From Cyanobacteria bacterium OH_CDB_58 (lineage in GTDB: Bacteria; Cyanobacteriota; Vampirovibrionia; Gastranaerophilales; Gastranaerophilaceae): DNA of 6,846 nt. Shown piece by piece: positions 1-5,722 of this stretch; position 1 is the stretch's first letter, and each line of letters begins with the position of its first letter. The stretch spans positions 1 through 6,846 of the forward strand of contig JAEZLC010000289.1 of NCBI GenBank assembly GCA_023435965.1, written 5' to 3'. The translations under genes were made by a program, and so were the position numbers. The notes beneath the pieces were generated by a model, which saw only the letters and a program-made list of their open reading frames with translations, ran no database searches and was not told where the DNA came from.

Positions 1-311
1 ACGAGATAACAAGAGAACTTATGCAAATGGACTATCATCCTAGTTTCTGTACAAGCTGCTATAGAAAAGGTAGGGTCGGAAAAGATTTTATGGATCTTGC
101 AAAACCGGGATTAATCAAGCGTTTTTGTGAGCCTAATGCAATTGCTACGCTGGCTGAGTACCTTCAGGATTATGCGAGTGTTGAAACAAAAGAAGCAGGA
201 TTGAAATATATTCAACAAGAAATCTCTGAAATTGAGGATGAAAAAATAAAAGAAATAACTACAAAAATTGTTTCGAGAGTCTTTGATGGAGAAAGAGATT
301 TATACATGTAA
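1..311 (+). CDS. hydG: HydG, [FeFe]-hydrogenase maturase (tyrosine lyase), C-terminal part only
   Basis: This is the 3' end of a gene that begins before the window. The reading frame is open from base 3 and gives 102 residues before TAA at 309-311. HydG is a radical-SAM enzyme that cleaves tyrosine to make the CO and CN ligands of the [FeFe]-hydrogenase H-cluster. The visible part carries the C-terminal auxiliary cluster motif C-x2-C-x22-C (FCTSCYRKGR, then RFCEPNA), which binds the second Fe-S cluster and separates HydG from the related ThiH. The downstream stretch (LAEYLQDYASVETK) also matches the usual HydG tail. The first ATG in the window, at 21, is an internal methionine and not the start. 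The catalytic CX3CX2C motif lies outside the window. Its presence implies hydrogen metabolism under anaerobic conditions. No separate terminator follows; the next element is the guanidine riboswitch. Confidence 0.93.
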   Translation, partial: EITRELMQMDYHPSFCTSCYRKGRVGKDFMDLAKPGLIKRFCEPNAIATLAEYLQDYASVETKEAGLKYIQQEISEIEDEKIKEITTKIVSRVFDGERDLYM

Positions 312-320
312 TTAAATGTT

Positions 321-434
321 TTATAGGGTTCCGCGATTAATATATCGGTCTGGTCCAAGATAAAACGCACAGACAATCTGTGTTCACGGAAGGATAAAAG
401 CCTGGGAGATACTTATATATTGTCTCGGGCTTTT
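321..434 (+). promoter_or_regulatory. Guanidine-I (ykkC) riboswitch with terminator expression platform
   Basis: The leader of gdx matches the conserved blocks of the ykkC/guanidine-I aptamer in order. These are AGGGTTCCG (325-333), CTGGTCCAAGA (350-360), a variable hairpin at 368-382 (CACAGA/TCTGTG) and the 3' core CACGGAAGGATAAAAG followed by CCTGGGAGA (385-409). The family binds guanidinium and switches on exporters or guanidine-degrading enzymes. The 3' aptamer strand is also the left arm of an intrinsic terminator (396-434), so ligand binding should block termination and allow gdx expression. The downstream gene, a Gdx-type exporter, is the classic partner, which supports the call independently. 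I found no convincing promoter between the hydG stop and the aptamer. Transcription may start inside hydG or read through from it. Confidence 0.95.
396..434 (+). terminator. Riboswitch-controlled intrinsic terminator
   Basis: AAAAGCCTGGGA (396-407) pairs with TCTCGGGCTTTT (423-434) over twelve positions, including two G-U pairs, and the stem ends in a short U run. The left arm overlaps the conserved 3' part of the guanidine aptamer, so the two structures exclude each other. Without guanidine it should stop transcription before gdx, including any read-through from hydG. Confidence 0.85.
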
Positions 435-455
435 GGATTATAAAAGGAGTAAAGT

Positions 456-776
456 ATGCAATGGATAATATTATTGATAGCCGGTTTGTTTGAAGTTCTT
501 TGGGCAATAGGTTTAAAATATTCTTTGGGGTTTACTAAACTTGTTCCAAGCATTTTAACGGTGGTCGGAATGATAATAAGTTTTTATTTGTTGTCTTTGG
601 CGTTGAAAAATCTTCCTTTAGGAACCGCTTATGCAATATGGACGGGAATAGGAACTATAGGAACGGTAATCCTTGGGATTTATCTGTTTAAAGAACCTCT
701 GGATGCAATCAGATTATTTTTTATTGGGCTTATACTGCTTGGGATAATCGGGTTAAAAGTTACTTCAACCAATTAG
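456..776 (+). CDS. gdx: Guanidinium exporter, SMR family (Gdx/SugE type)
   Basis: The protein has 106 residues with four predicted membrane helices (about 3-21, 28-50, 56-77 and 83-101), the normal size and layout of a small-multidrug-resistance subunit, which works as an antiparallel dimer. The Gdx subgroup exports guanidinium in exchange for protons. Visible hallmarks are the central glutamate E13 within GLFEVLWAIGLKYS, then W16, S42, Y59 and W62 in GTAYAIWTGIG. These positions line the substrate site in characterised Gdx proteins and distinguish them from the EmrE-type multidrug branch. The start is supported by AAAGGAG at 443-449, six bases before the ATG. It is under the guanidine-I riboswitch just upstream. 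The gene ends one base before the stop of the oppositely oriented ABC transporter gene, with no terminator in between. Confidence 0.95.
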   Translation: MQWIILLIAGLFEVLWAIGLKYSLGFTKLVPSILTVVGMIISFYLLSLALKNLPLGTAYAIWTGIGTIGTVILGIYLFKEPLDAIRLFFIGLILLGIIGLKVTSTN

Positions 777-777
777 T

Positions 778-2589
778 CTAACCCTCAAGCTTTACTCTGG
801 ATAGTTTGATAATTTCTTCAAATCTCGGGTGTTTTTTAGATAACTCGTCAAAAGTGCCTACATCAATAAGTTGCCCTTCGTGAAGATAGATTATCCTGTC
901 ACAGTTCTTAAGGGTGCTCAGCCTGTGAGCTATTGCGATTATTGTTTTTGAGCCTTTTAAATTATTTAAAATTTCAGTTAAGTCGTTTTCAATTTTTACA
1001 TCCAGCGAAGAAGTAGCCTCATCGAGAATTATTATTTCAGGATCTCTGTACAAGGCTCTTGCAATACCTATCCTTTGTTTTTGTCCTTGAGAGAGTCCTG
1101 TTCCGTCCTGATTTAGTTTTGTTTCTAACCCGTTTGGCATTTCCAGAAGTTGTTCGTAAAGTTGAGCAAGTTTTAATGAGCTTATTATTTTATCTCTATC
1201 TATGTCTTTTTCGTCCATGCCCCAGGCTATGTTTTTTATTATTGAACCGCCTATTGTGTTTATGTTTTGAGAAACGTATCCTACAATATTCTGGAATTTT
1301 CGGATGTTTTTTGTGTCTATTGTTTGGTTGTCTACCGATATTTTTCCTTTTGGAATCAATAAACCCATTATTATATCTACCAGGGTTGTTTTCCCTGCTC
1401 CTGAAAGTCCTATTATCCCCACAAATTCACCTTTTTTAATTTCAAGGCTGATTCCGTGCAGGACGTCATTTTTCTTGTCGTACGCGTAAGAGATATTATC
1501 AAGTGTGAGTGATTGTTCAAAAGATAGTTTCTCTTTTGTTGTTTCCACCATGTAGTCTTCATATTTTTTGTATTTGTCGCAAGTCTCAAATAATTGGTAG
1601 ACATATTCTTTGTATATATTTATATAGTTTATGCAAACCTGACTTTTGTATATTAAAGGAGCCATTCTGTATAACGACATAGCCACAATCCCGTAGGCTG
1701 CCATTATGCTTGCAGGGTTTCCGTTATATTCTATGAAGATGCCCACGAGAATTATAACCATTGTCAGAACAAAGTTTATTTCTATCAAAAATTGAGGAAC
1801 AATCGGGATAAGATTGATTTTTTCTGATAGAGGAATTATTTTTCCCGTAATTTTCTTATAAACATTGTAGAAAAAGTCTTCGCATCCGTTGATTTTAATA
1901 TCTTTAATGCAAGTCAGACTTGACATTAGGGTATCAAAAGAGCCTGTAGTGAGCTTGTATTTTTCATCTGCTACATCTTTGCTGATCTTTCTGAAAATTC
2001 GGTTTTGTATTGAGCCGGTGACAACAAAGAAAAGCATTGCAAAGGTCGTGTATACAGGAAGAAGATATATTAGCCATAGGAAAATTATCCCTACAACAAT
2101 CGTGTTGGAGATAAATGTTATTACCTTGAATACAAAATAATCAAAGACCTGATCAACAGTGCTTGTCATGTTGAAGATTCTCTGAGAATTTGACTGCTCT
2201 AGATTCTCTTCGTAAGGTGCATACAGGAAGTATTTCATTAGTTTTTTGTTTACTTCAAATGACCATTCTTTCATTATCTTGTTTTGCCAGTACATGTTGA
2301 AAATCATGTAAATGTTTTTCAAAATTATTATCAGGACAAAAACACTTCCAAGTAGAATTAACAACGATCTGCTGGTTGGGATAGGAATATAGTTGTTTAG
2401 CATTACAACGTACGGATTCGTCATCAATTGGCCAGGGTGCATTATGATAAGAATTATCGGGACAATAAGAGTAACGCTTGCAAAATCAAGCAAGCTGGTC
2501 ATAAATGCCAAAAATAACATGTTTATGAGTTTAAGGTAGTATCCTTTTCCGAAATATTTTAGAAATTGGATAAAAGGTATAAGAAACAT
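778..2589 (-). CDS. ABC exporter, fused membrane and ATPase domains (MsbA/PglK-like)
   Basis: This 603-residue half-transporter has an N-terminal six-helix exporter domain (about 1-320; hydrophobic stretches near 20-50, 75-96, 150-195, 265-285 and 295-315) followed by an ATPase domain. It would act as a homodimer, or as a heterodimer with a partner not seen here. The ATPase has all key motifs: Walker A GLSGAGKTT (394-402), Q-loop Q441, signature LSQGQKQR (499-506; Q replaces the first G of LSGGQ), Walker B with catalytic glutamate IIILDE (519-524), D-loop SSLD (527-530) and switch histidine H555 in AHRLS. The membrane domain resembles lipid and glycolipid flippases such as MsbA and PglK more than peptide exporters, and no peptidase domain is present. 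The substrate cannot be read from the sequence. AGAGGGA lies just upstream of the ATG. The HEAT-like gene lies 36 bases upstream on the same strand. Confidence 0.9.
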   Translation of the reverse strand: MFLIPFIQFLKYFGKGYYLKLINMLFLAFMTSLLDFASVTLIVPIILIIMHPGQLMTNPYVVMLNNYIPIPTSRSLLILLGSVFVLIIILKNIYMIFNMYWQNKIMKEWSFEVNKKLMKYFLYAPYEENLEQSNSQRIFNMTSTVDQVFDYFVFKVITFISNTIVVGIIFLWLIYLLPVYTTFAMLFFVVTGSIQNRIFRKISKDVADEKYKLTTGSFDTLMSSLTCIKDIKINGCEDFFYNVYKKITGKIIPLSEKINLIPIVPQFLIEINFVLTMVIILVGIFIEYNGNPASIMAAYGIVAMSLYRMAPLIYKSQVCINYINIYKEYVYQLFETCDKYKKYEDYMVETTKEKLSFEQSLTLDNISYAYDKKNDVLHGISLEIKKGEFVGIIGLSGAGKTTLVDIIMGLLIPKGKISVDNQTIDTKNIRKFQNIVGYVSQNINTIGGSIIKNIAWGMDEKDIDRDKIISSLKLAQLYEQLLEMPNGLETKLNQDGTGLSQGQKQRIGIARALYRDPEIIILDEATSSLDVKIENDLTEILNNLKGSKTIIAIAHRLSTLKNCDRIIYLHEGQLIDVGTFDELSKKHPRFEEIIKLSRVKLEG

Positions 2590-2593
2590 ATAT

Positions 2594-2622
2594 TCCCTCT
2601 AATTGCATGTTTCAGTATAGCA
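2594..2622 (-). promoter_or_regulatory. Extended -10 promoter and ribosome binding site of the ABC exporter
   Basis: On the minus strand the gap between the HEAT-like and ABC genes reads TGCTATACT (2622-2614). This is a TGn extended -10 with TATACT matching five of six consensus positions. No good -35 is visible, as is usual for extended -10 promoters. Transcription would start near 2607, leaving a leader of about 18 bases that contains the AGAGGGA ribosome binding site (2600-2594). The exporter could therefore be transcribed alone as well as from the upstream gene. Confidence 0.5.
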
Positions 2623-2625
2623 TAT

Positions 2626-3351
2626 TTAGAGCAAATATCTTCGTACATACATATTACAATCTTTTTTTAGGCTTTCAATGAGCTTTCGAATTGTGTTATT
2701 CTCTTGATTTAAACAAGACAGTATTTTTGCTGCTTTTTCTCTTATAGGGTACTCATCGTATTCAGAAGCTAGAGAGAGAATTTTTTCTAAATTTTTATCT
2801 GTTCTAAGTGCCGGTGTAAGTTGAATTATTGCTTCCAGACACCAGTATAGGTTGAAAGATTTTTTGGTTGTGACATGGCTTTTTTGTCCTTGAGCTGTTT
2901 CAATTTGATTAATTTCTTCGAATAATGAAAATATTCTGTTGTATAGCTCATTAATCAAAAATTCCTTGTCGTCTATAAAGTAAACAATCTCTACTATGCT
3001 TCGAGATACATTTGGGTTTACATCATTGATTGCCTTAATGAAGGTGTTGAGAATTTCTCTGGACTGGAAAAGGTGGGTATATTCTTCATTTTTAATAAGT
3101 TCGTTAATTTTGTAAGCACTTACTTCTCTTATAGGTCCTCCTTTATTTGTAAGGTTTGATAAAAGTAAGTTTGCTTCGTTTTGGTTTTTAACTTCTTTCA
3201 GGCTTATAATGCAAAGCTGTTTTTTGATTTCATTATCTAGGCTGAGCTCATTTATTATTTCTTCATGAGAAAAGTCGCAGCAGCAAAAATCATAAGCTTT
3301 TTGGATTAGTTCAATCTCATCTGATAATACAATGTCTAAATTATTATTCAT
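2626..3351 (-). CDS. HEAT-like repeat protein of unknown function
   Basis: I do not recognise a named family. The 241-residue product has no signal peptide or membrane helix and is predicted to be almost all helical. Several segments look like HEAT/ARM repeats with the typical Pro-Ile/Val-Arg turn and following helix: GPIREVSAYKINELI (about 72-86), NPNVSRSIVEIVYFI (112-126), YPIREKAAKILSCL (201-214) and MYVRRYLL at the C-terminus. Such solenoids normally bind other proteins. Three consecutive cysteines occur at 23-25 (DFCCCDF). The gene precedes the ABC exporter by 36 bases on the same strand, so co-transcription is likely. There is no Shine-Dalgarno sequence before the ATG and no alternative start codon in the first codons; an extended -10 lies only six bases upstream, suggesting leaderless translation. 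HEAT-type fold: moderate confidence. Function: unknown. Confidence 0.75.
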   Translation of the reverse strand: MNNNLDIVLSDEIELIQKAYDFCCCDFSHEEIINELSLDNEIKKQLCIISLKEVKNQNEANLLLSNLTNKGGPIREVSAYKINELIKNEEYTHLFQSREILNTFIKAINDVNPNVSRSIVEIVYFIDDKEFLINELYNRIFSLFEEINQIETAQGQKSHVTTKKSFNLYWCLEAIIQLTPALRTDKNLEKILSLASEYDEYPIREKAAKILSCLNQENNTIRKLIESLKKDCNMYVRRYLL

Positions 3352-3357
3352 AAATTA

Positions 3358-3366
3358 AATATAGCA
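3358..3366 (-). promoter_or_regulatory. Extended -10 promoter of the HEAT-like gene
   Basis: The minus strand reads TGCTATATT, a TGn extended -10 with a five-of-six hexamer, ending six bases before the ATG at 3351. Initiation six or seven bases downstream of the -10 would fall at or next to the start codon. The element is nearly identical to the one before the ABC exporter gene (TGCTATACT). A -35 element is weak; TTTAGA can only be used with the offset TATGCT hexamer, 17 bases away. Confidence 0.5.
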
Positions 3367-3410
3367 TAATTGGGGATTAAAAAAATCTAAAAAATGGTTT
3401 TAATAAAGGA

Positions 3411-3418
3411 TATAAAAT
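3411..3418 (+). promoter_or_regulatory. Possible -10 element of the 56-codon gene
   Basis: TATAAAAT lies about 45 bases before the small-gene start in the divergent intergenic region 3352-3461. It contains good -10 hexamers (TATAAA or TAAAAT), but the A-rich sequence 17 bases upstream offers no credible -35, so this is only a candidate. Confidence 0.3.
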
Positions 3419-3461
3419 TTTAGTTTACGGCTAAAATAAAAAGAGAGGGAGAGGTAAACAA

Positions 3462-3632
3462 ATGAAAGAGTTCATCGATTTTTTAAAAGATATATTAATG
3501 ATAAAAAAAGAAGATAAAGTTTTTATAGGTCTTTCTCAATTCAAATACTCCAAAGCCCCTGTAAGAGACGAGAAACCGCAGCTTAAAAAATCAGAAATAA
3601 AAATATCCGATTTGATGAGAAGATCATATTAG
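3462..3632 (+). CDS. Small hypothetical protein, 56 residues
   Basis: An ATG at 3462 opens a 56-codon frame ending in TAG at 3630-3632. A strong purine-rich ribosome binding site (AGGGAGAGG, 3446-3454) sits seven bases before it, which is the best reason to believe in the gene. The product begins MKEFIDFLKDILMIKKED, a short amphipathic helix, and continues with VFIGLSQFKYSKAP. It ends with a basic, soluble tail, ISDLMRRSY. There is no signal peptide, long membrane helix or cysteine. I do not recognise the family. It lies between the divergent HEAT-like gene and the separate ybaB promoter, so it seems to be transcribed alone or with read-through into ybaB, since no terminator follows. Coding status is fairly likely; function is unknown. 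Confidence 0.65.
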   Translation: MKEFIDFLKDILMIKKEDKVFIGLSQFKYSKAPVRDEKPQLKKSEIKISDLMRRSY

Positions 3633-3639
3633 AAATTAC

Positions 3640-3668
3640 TTGTTCTAAACGTATAGTTGTCCTATAAT
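3640..3668 (+). promoter_or_regulatory. Sigma-70-type promoter for the ybaB-recR unit
   Basis: TTGTTC (3640-3645) and a perfect TATAAT (3663-3668) are separated by an ideal 17-base spacer. Initiation would fall at about 3675, giving a leader of roughly 124 bases before the ybaB start. Confidence 0.7.
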
Positions 3669-3671
3669 TTA

Positions 3672-3798
3672 AGGTGAGGAATTTTGCTGCAAAAATTCTC
3701 AACTAATGTGAAAGTGAGCACTGCAAAAAATATTGAACACGTATTTTGCTTTGAATCACTTGATTTATGAACTCGAATAAATTATGGGAGGAATTCTA
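3672..3798 (+). promoter_or_regulatory. Structured 5' leader of ybaB
   Basis: This stretch lies between the predicted transcription start and ybaB and has no convincing frame. It can form a hairpin right at the 5' end: TGAG-G-AATTTT (3674-3684) pairs with AAAATTCTCA (3692-3701), with one bulged G. A second hairpin pairs GCAAAAAATA (3723-3732) with TATTTTGC (3742-3749), with a two-base bulge. The ribosome binding site GGGAGG (3786-3791) lies outside both stems. I could not match it to the SRP RNA, the T-box or any riboswitch I know. It may be an ordinary leader or a cis-acting regulator. Confidence 0.4.
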
Positions 3799-4131
3799 AT
3801 GAATATAGCAGGCATGATGAAACAAGCACAGCAAATGCAAAAGAAATTGCAGGATGCTCAAGCTGAGTTGTCGAATACCGAAATTTCTGCTGAAGCAGGA
3901 AATGGCGCGGTTAAGGTGGTTTGCGACGGACAAGGTAAGTTTAAATCAATTAAGTTATCTGCACAAGCAATCAATCCTGAAAATCCTGAATCTGTTGATG
4001 AAGATACTATTGAAATGTTGGAAGACTTAATTTCTACAGCAATGAGCCAGGCTAGCAAAGAAGCCTCCACTAAAATGGAAGCTAAAATGAAAAGTATTAC
4101 TGGCGGAATTAGCATCCCGGGACTATTTTAA
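3799..4131 (+). CDS. ybaB: YbaB/EbfC nucleoid-associated DNA-binding protein
   Basis: YbaB-family proteins form small dimers that bind DNA and are almost always encoded next to recR. The 110-residue product has the family pattern: an N-terminal helix [18 protein letters not shown], a central beta region with [20 protein letters not shown], and a C-terminal helix with [15 protein letters not shown] slightly longer frame opens at an ATG at 3784, but that ATG runs into the Shine-Dalgarno sequence (GGGAGG, 3786-3791). The ATG at 3799, seven bases after it, gives the standard family N-terminus and is preferred. The stop overlaps the recR start by one base (TAATG), so the two are translationally coupled. 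dnaX, often found upstream in other bacteria, is not next to it here. Confidence 0.95.
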   Translation: MNIAGMMKQAQQMQKKLQDAQAELSNTEISAEAGNGAVKVVCDGQGKFKSIKLSAQAINPENPESVDEDTIEMLEDLISTAMSQASKEASTKMEAKMKSITGGISIPGLF

Positions 4132-4730
4132 TGCAATATACCAAGCCCCTAGCTAATCTGATAGAGTTTTTTCAAAAATTTCCGGGAATAGGACCAAAGT
4201 CTGCACAAAGAATGGCTTTTCATCTTTTGAAAATGCCTCTGAGCGAAATTGAAAAATTTGCGGAAATTTTAGTTGAATCTAAAAAAACCATTCATTATTG
4301 CGAAACTTGTTTTAATTTATCAGCGTCAAACCCTTGTGAAATATGCCAAAGTTCAAGAAGGGATACTTCTACAATATGTGTTGTTTCAGAAACAAAGGAT
4401 TTGATTGCTATAGAAAAAACAAAAGAATATAAAGGGCTTTATCATGTGCTTCAAGGAGTTCTTTCTCCGATTGACGGCATTGGTGCTGAAGATATAAGGA
4501 TAAAAGAGCTTTTGCATCGAATAGCAAAAGATGATGTTAAAGAGATTATTCTAGCCTTGAGTCCTTCGGTTGAGGGTGAAGCTACAAGTTTATATTTGAA
4601 TAAGCTTATAAAACCGTTTAATATTAAAACTTCGAGAATTGCTTTTGGCTTGCCTATAGGCTCAGACCTTGAATATGCGGACGAGATTACACTCGCAAGA
4701 GCAATTGAAGGAAGACGAGAACTAATTTAG
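4131..4730 (+). CDS. recR: Recombination mediator protein RecR
   Basis: RecR acts with RecO (and RecF) to load RecA on single-stranded DNA at gaps during recombinational repair; it forms ring-shaped tetramers. The 199-residue length is typical. Domains in order are a helix-hairpin-helix around [17 protein letters not shown] (17-33), a four-cysteine zinc finger C57-x2-C60-x8-C69-x2-C72, a Toprim domain starting at [10 protein letters not shown] (82-91) with [15 protein letters not shown] and [13 protein letters not shown], and the C-terminal stretch [19 protein letters not shown]. All zinc ligands are present. The ATG shares one base with the ybaB stop and has no strong Shine-Dalgarno of its own, which fits coupled translation. 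The gene appears intact. Confidence 0.97.
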   Translation: MQYTKPLANLIEFFQKFPGIGPKSAQRMAFHLLKMPLSEIEKFAEILVESKKTIHYCETCFNLSASNPCEICQSSRRDTSTICVVSETKDLIAIEKTKEYKGLYHVLQGVLSPIDGIGAEDIRIKELLHRIAKDDVKEIILALSPSVEGEATSLYLNKLIKPFNIKTSRIAFGLPIGSDLEYADEITLARAIEGRRELI

Positions 4731-4766
4731 TATTTAGAATTAAGAATAGAAAAGAACAGGGAAATT

Positions 4767-4952
4767 ATGGACAAAATTACAATCAGATCGGACAGAGACA
4801 CAGATTACACATTCACTTACAAAGGAGAAGAAGTTACTCTTAAATCCAGAAGCGTATTAAGTATCGCAAACGGTTTGCATGATGTAGTTCTTCCTACTTG
4901 CGTTATGAAAATTGCTAATAATCTAATTATAATAAAGGAAGACGCGAAGTAA
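4767..4952 (+). CDS. Small hypothetical protein downstream of recR, 61 residues
   Basis: I do not recognise this family. The gene begins 36 bases after recR on the same strand and shares the terminator that follows it, so it is probably the last gene of the ybaB-recR unit. AGGGA (4758-4762) lies four bases before the ATG. The product (MDKITIRSDRDTDYTFTYKG..., ending NNLIIIKEDAK) is soluble, lacks a signal peptide, has a single cysteine and appears rich in beta strands with alternating hydrophobic residues. Strong spacing and ribosome-binding evidence make it a likely real gene. A role linked to recombination would be a guess from position only. Confidence 0.7.
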   Translation: MDKITIRSDRDTDYTFTYKGEEVTLKSRSVLSIANGLHDVVLPTCVMKIANNLIIIKEDAK

Positions 4953-4970
4953 TAGATTAACTTATTTGTC

Positions 4971-5009
4971 AAAAAGCGGAGTTTTAATACACTCCGCTTT
5001 TTGTTTTTT
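4971..5009. terminator. Strong intrinsic terminator, usable from both strands
   Basis: AAAAAGCGGAGT (4971-4982) and ACTCCGCTTTTT (4991-5002) form a perfect twelve-base stem with an eight-base loop, followed on the plus strand by a T-rich tail to 5009. It ends the ybaB-recR-small-gene unit. On the minus strand the same stem ends in five T and lies just beyond the stop of the convergent EF-hand gene, so it probably serves both. Confidence 0.92.
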
Positions 5010-5028
5010 GTGATTTTAGAAATCTTGT

Positions 5029-5589
5029 CTATGAATCTTTGTTTGGGTACATGCTGTCTAAAATACTTGACGGTTTTTCGTTTACGTCGCTTTCAGAGCC
5101 ATAGTATACACTCATACTGGAAGACTTAAATCCATTGAACTCGGTTTCCATTTTTTGTCTGTCAGATTCAAATCCAAATTCCGTTATTTCTTGGCTTGTA
5201 ACTCTTCCGTCGTTGTTTTTGTCGATTTTGTTGAAGTATGTTAATACTGTATCCATCAGACTGCTGCTCATTCCTGAGTTTCCGGTTGCACATAGTTGCA
5301 CTATTTCGTTATATGTCAGCCCTTTTTGTTGCATCGTTTGTGTCAGCTTGCTTATGTCGCCTGCGTTGATCTTTCCGTCTTGATCGGAGTCTAGATTGGA
5401 AAAATTGCTTGATAAATATTGAAGAAAATTATTGTTCGTTCCTAGTTTAGATTTCACTTCATCAGAAGGATTTGATAAATCTTCTAATGAAATACCACCA
5501 TTTTTGCTTATCTGTGTTGCAAAAGCCGAATACGTGCTGTTTAATCCTGCCAGTGCACTTACAAATAGTCCTTGACCATTCAAATTCAT
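5029..5589 (-). CDS. EF-hand calcium-binding protein
   Basis: The 186-residue protein has two canonical EF-hand loops about 45 residues apart centre to centre: DSDQDGKINAGD (67-78) and DKNNDGRVTSQE (123-134). Each has acidic or Asn ligands at positions 1, 3 and 5, Gly at 6, a hydrophobic residue at 8 and Asp or Glu at 12, so both should bind calcium. The N-terminus (MNLNGQGLFVSALAGLNS) is small-residue and hydrophobic but has no positive charge and no signal-peptide shape, so the protein is probably cytosolic. The tail is Ser/Asp-rich. The start is fixed by AGGGGG (5601-5596), just upstream of the ATG. The gene is monocistronic: it has its own promoter, and the bidirectional terminator at 4971-5009 lies downstream. 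The specific function is unknown; a calcium sensor or buffer is the simplest reading. Confidence 0.85.
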   Translation of the reverse strand: MNLNGQGLFVSALAGLNSTYSAFATQISKNGGISLEDLSNPSDEVKSKLGTNNNFLQYLSSNFSNLDSDQDGKINAGDISKLTQTMQQKGLTYNEIVQLCATGNSGMSSSLMDTVLTYFNKIDKNNDGRVTSQEITEFGFESDRQKMETEFNGFKSSSMSVYYGSESDVNEKPSSILDSMYPNKDS

Positions 5590-5620
5590 GGTATACCCCC
5601 TGATTATTATTTACATGTTC

Positions 5621-5648
5621 ATTTTAACGATAATTTTTGGAAAGTAAA
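5621..5648 (-). promoter_or_regulatory. Promoter of the EF-hand gene
   Basis: On the minus strand TTTACT (5648-5643) and TAAAAT (5626-5621) are 16 bases apart, matching four and five of six consensus positions. Transcription would start about 5614 and leave a leader of roughly 25 bases carrying the AGGGGG ribosome binding site. Confidence 0.5.
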
Positions 5649-5676
5649 CCATTTATATATACTAAATTAAACAAGA

Positions 5677-5702
5677 AAAAGTCCCTAATTCTAGGGACTT
5701 TT
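5677..5702 (-). terminator. Intrinsic terminator of the cysteine-rich protein gene
   Basis: AAAAGTCCCTA (5677-5687) and TAGGGACTTTT (5692-5702) form a perfect eleven-base stem with a four-base loop. On the minus strand, 20 bases after the stop of the cysteine-rich gene, the stem is followed by T-rich sequence (TTTTTCTTGTTT), which makes it that gene's terminator. Confidence 0.85.
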
Positions 5703-5722
5703 GCCAATGGTTCTTGAATAAC

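Noticed and set aside
262..320. Promoter for gdx within the hydG 3' end
   Set aside because: TATACA (301-306) has no -35 at acceptable spacing; TTGTTT is 27 bases away and TTTGAT is 13.
1059..2140. Several rightward frames and a leftward 63-codon frame inside the ABC exporter gene
   Set aside because: They have no ribosome binding sites or recognisable domains and lie within a gene with every ABC ATPase motif intact.
3784..3798. Upstream ATG that would add five residues to YbaB
   Set aside because: This ATG overlaps the GGGAGG ribosome binding site, and the ATG at 3799 gives the standard family N-terminus at the right spacing.
3672..3798. Small SRP RNA (4.5S), sometimes found near dnaX-ybaB-recR
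   Set aside because: The conserved SRP core (GGAAGGAAGCAGCC-like apex) is absent, and the stems are too short and AT-rich.
3858..4115. Leftward 85-codon frame opposite ybaB
   Set aside because: It mirrors ybaB codons on the other strand and has no start signal. It is a shadow of the conserved gene.
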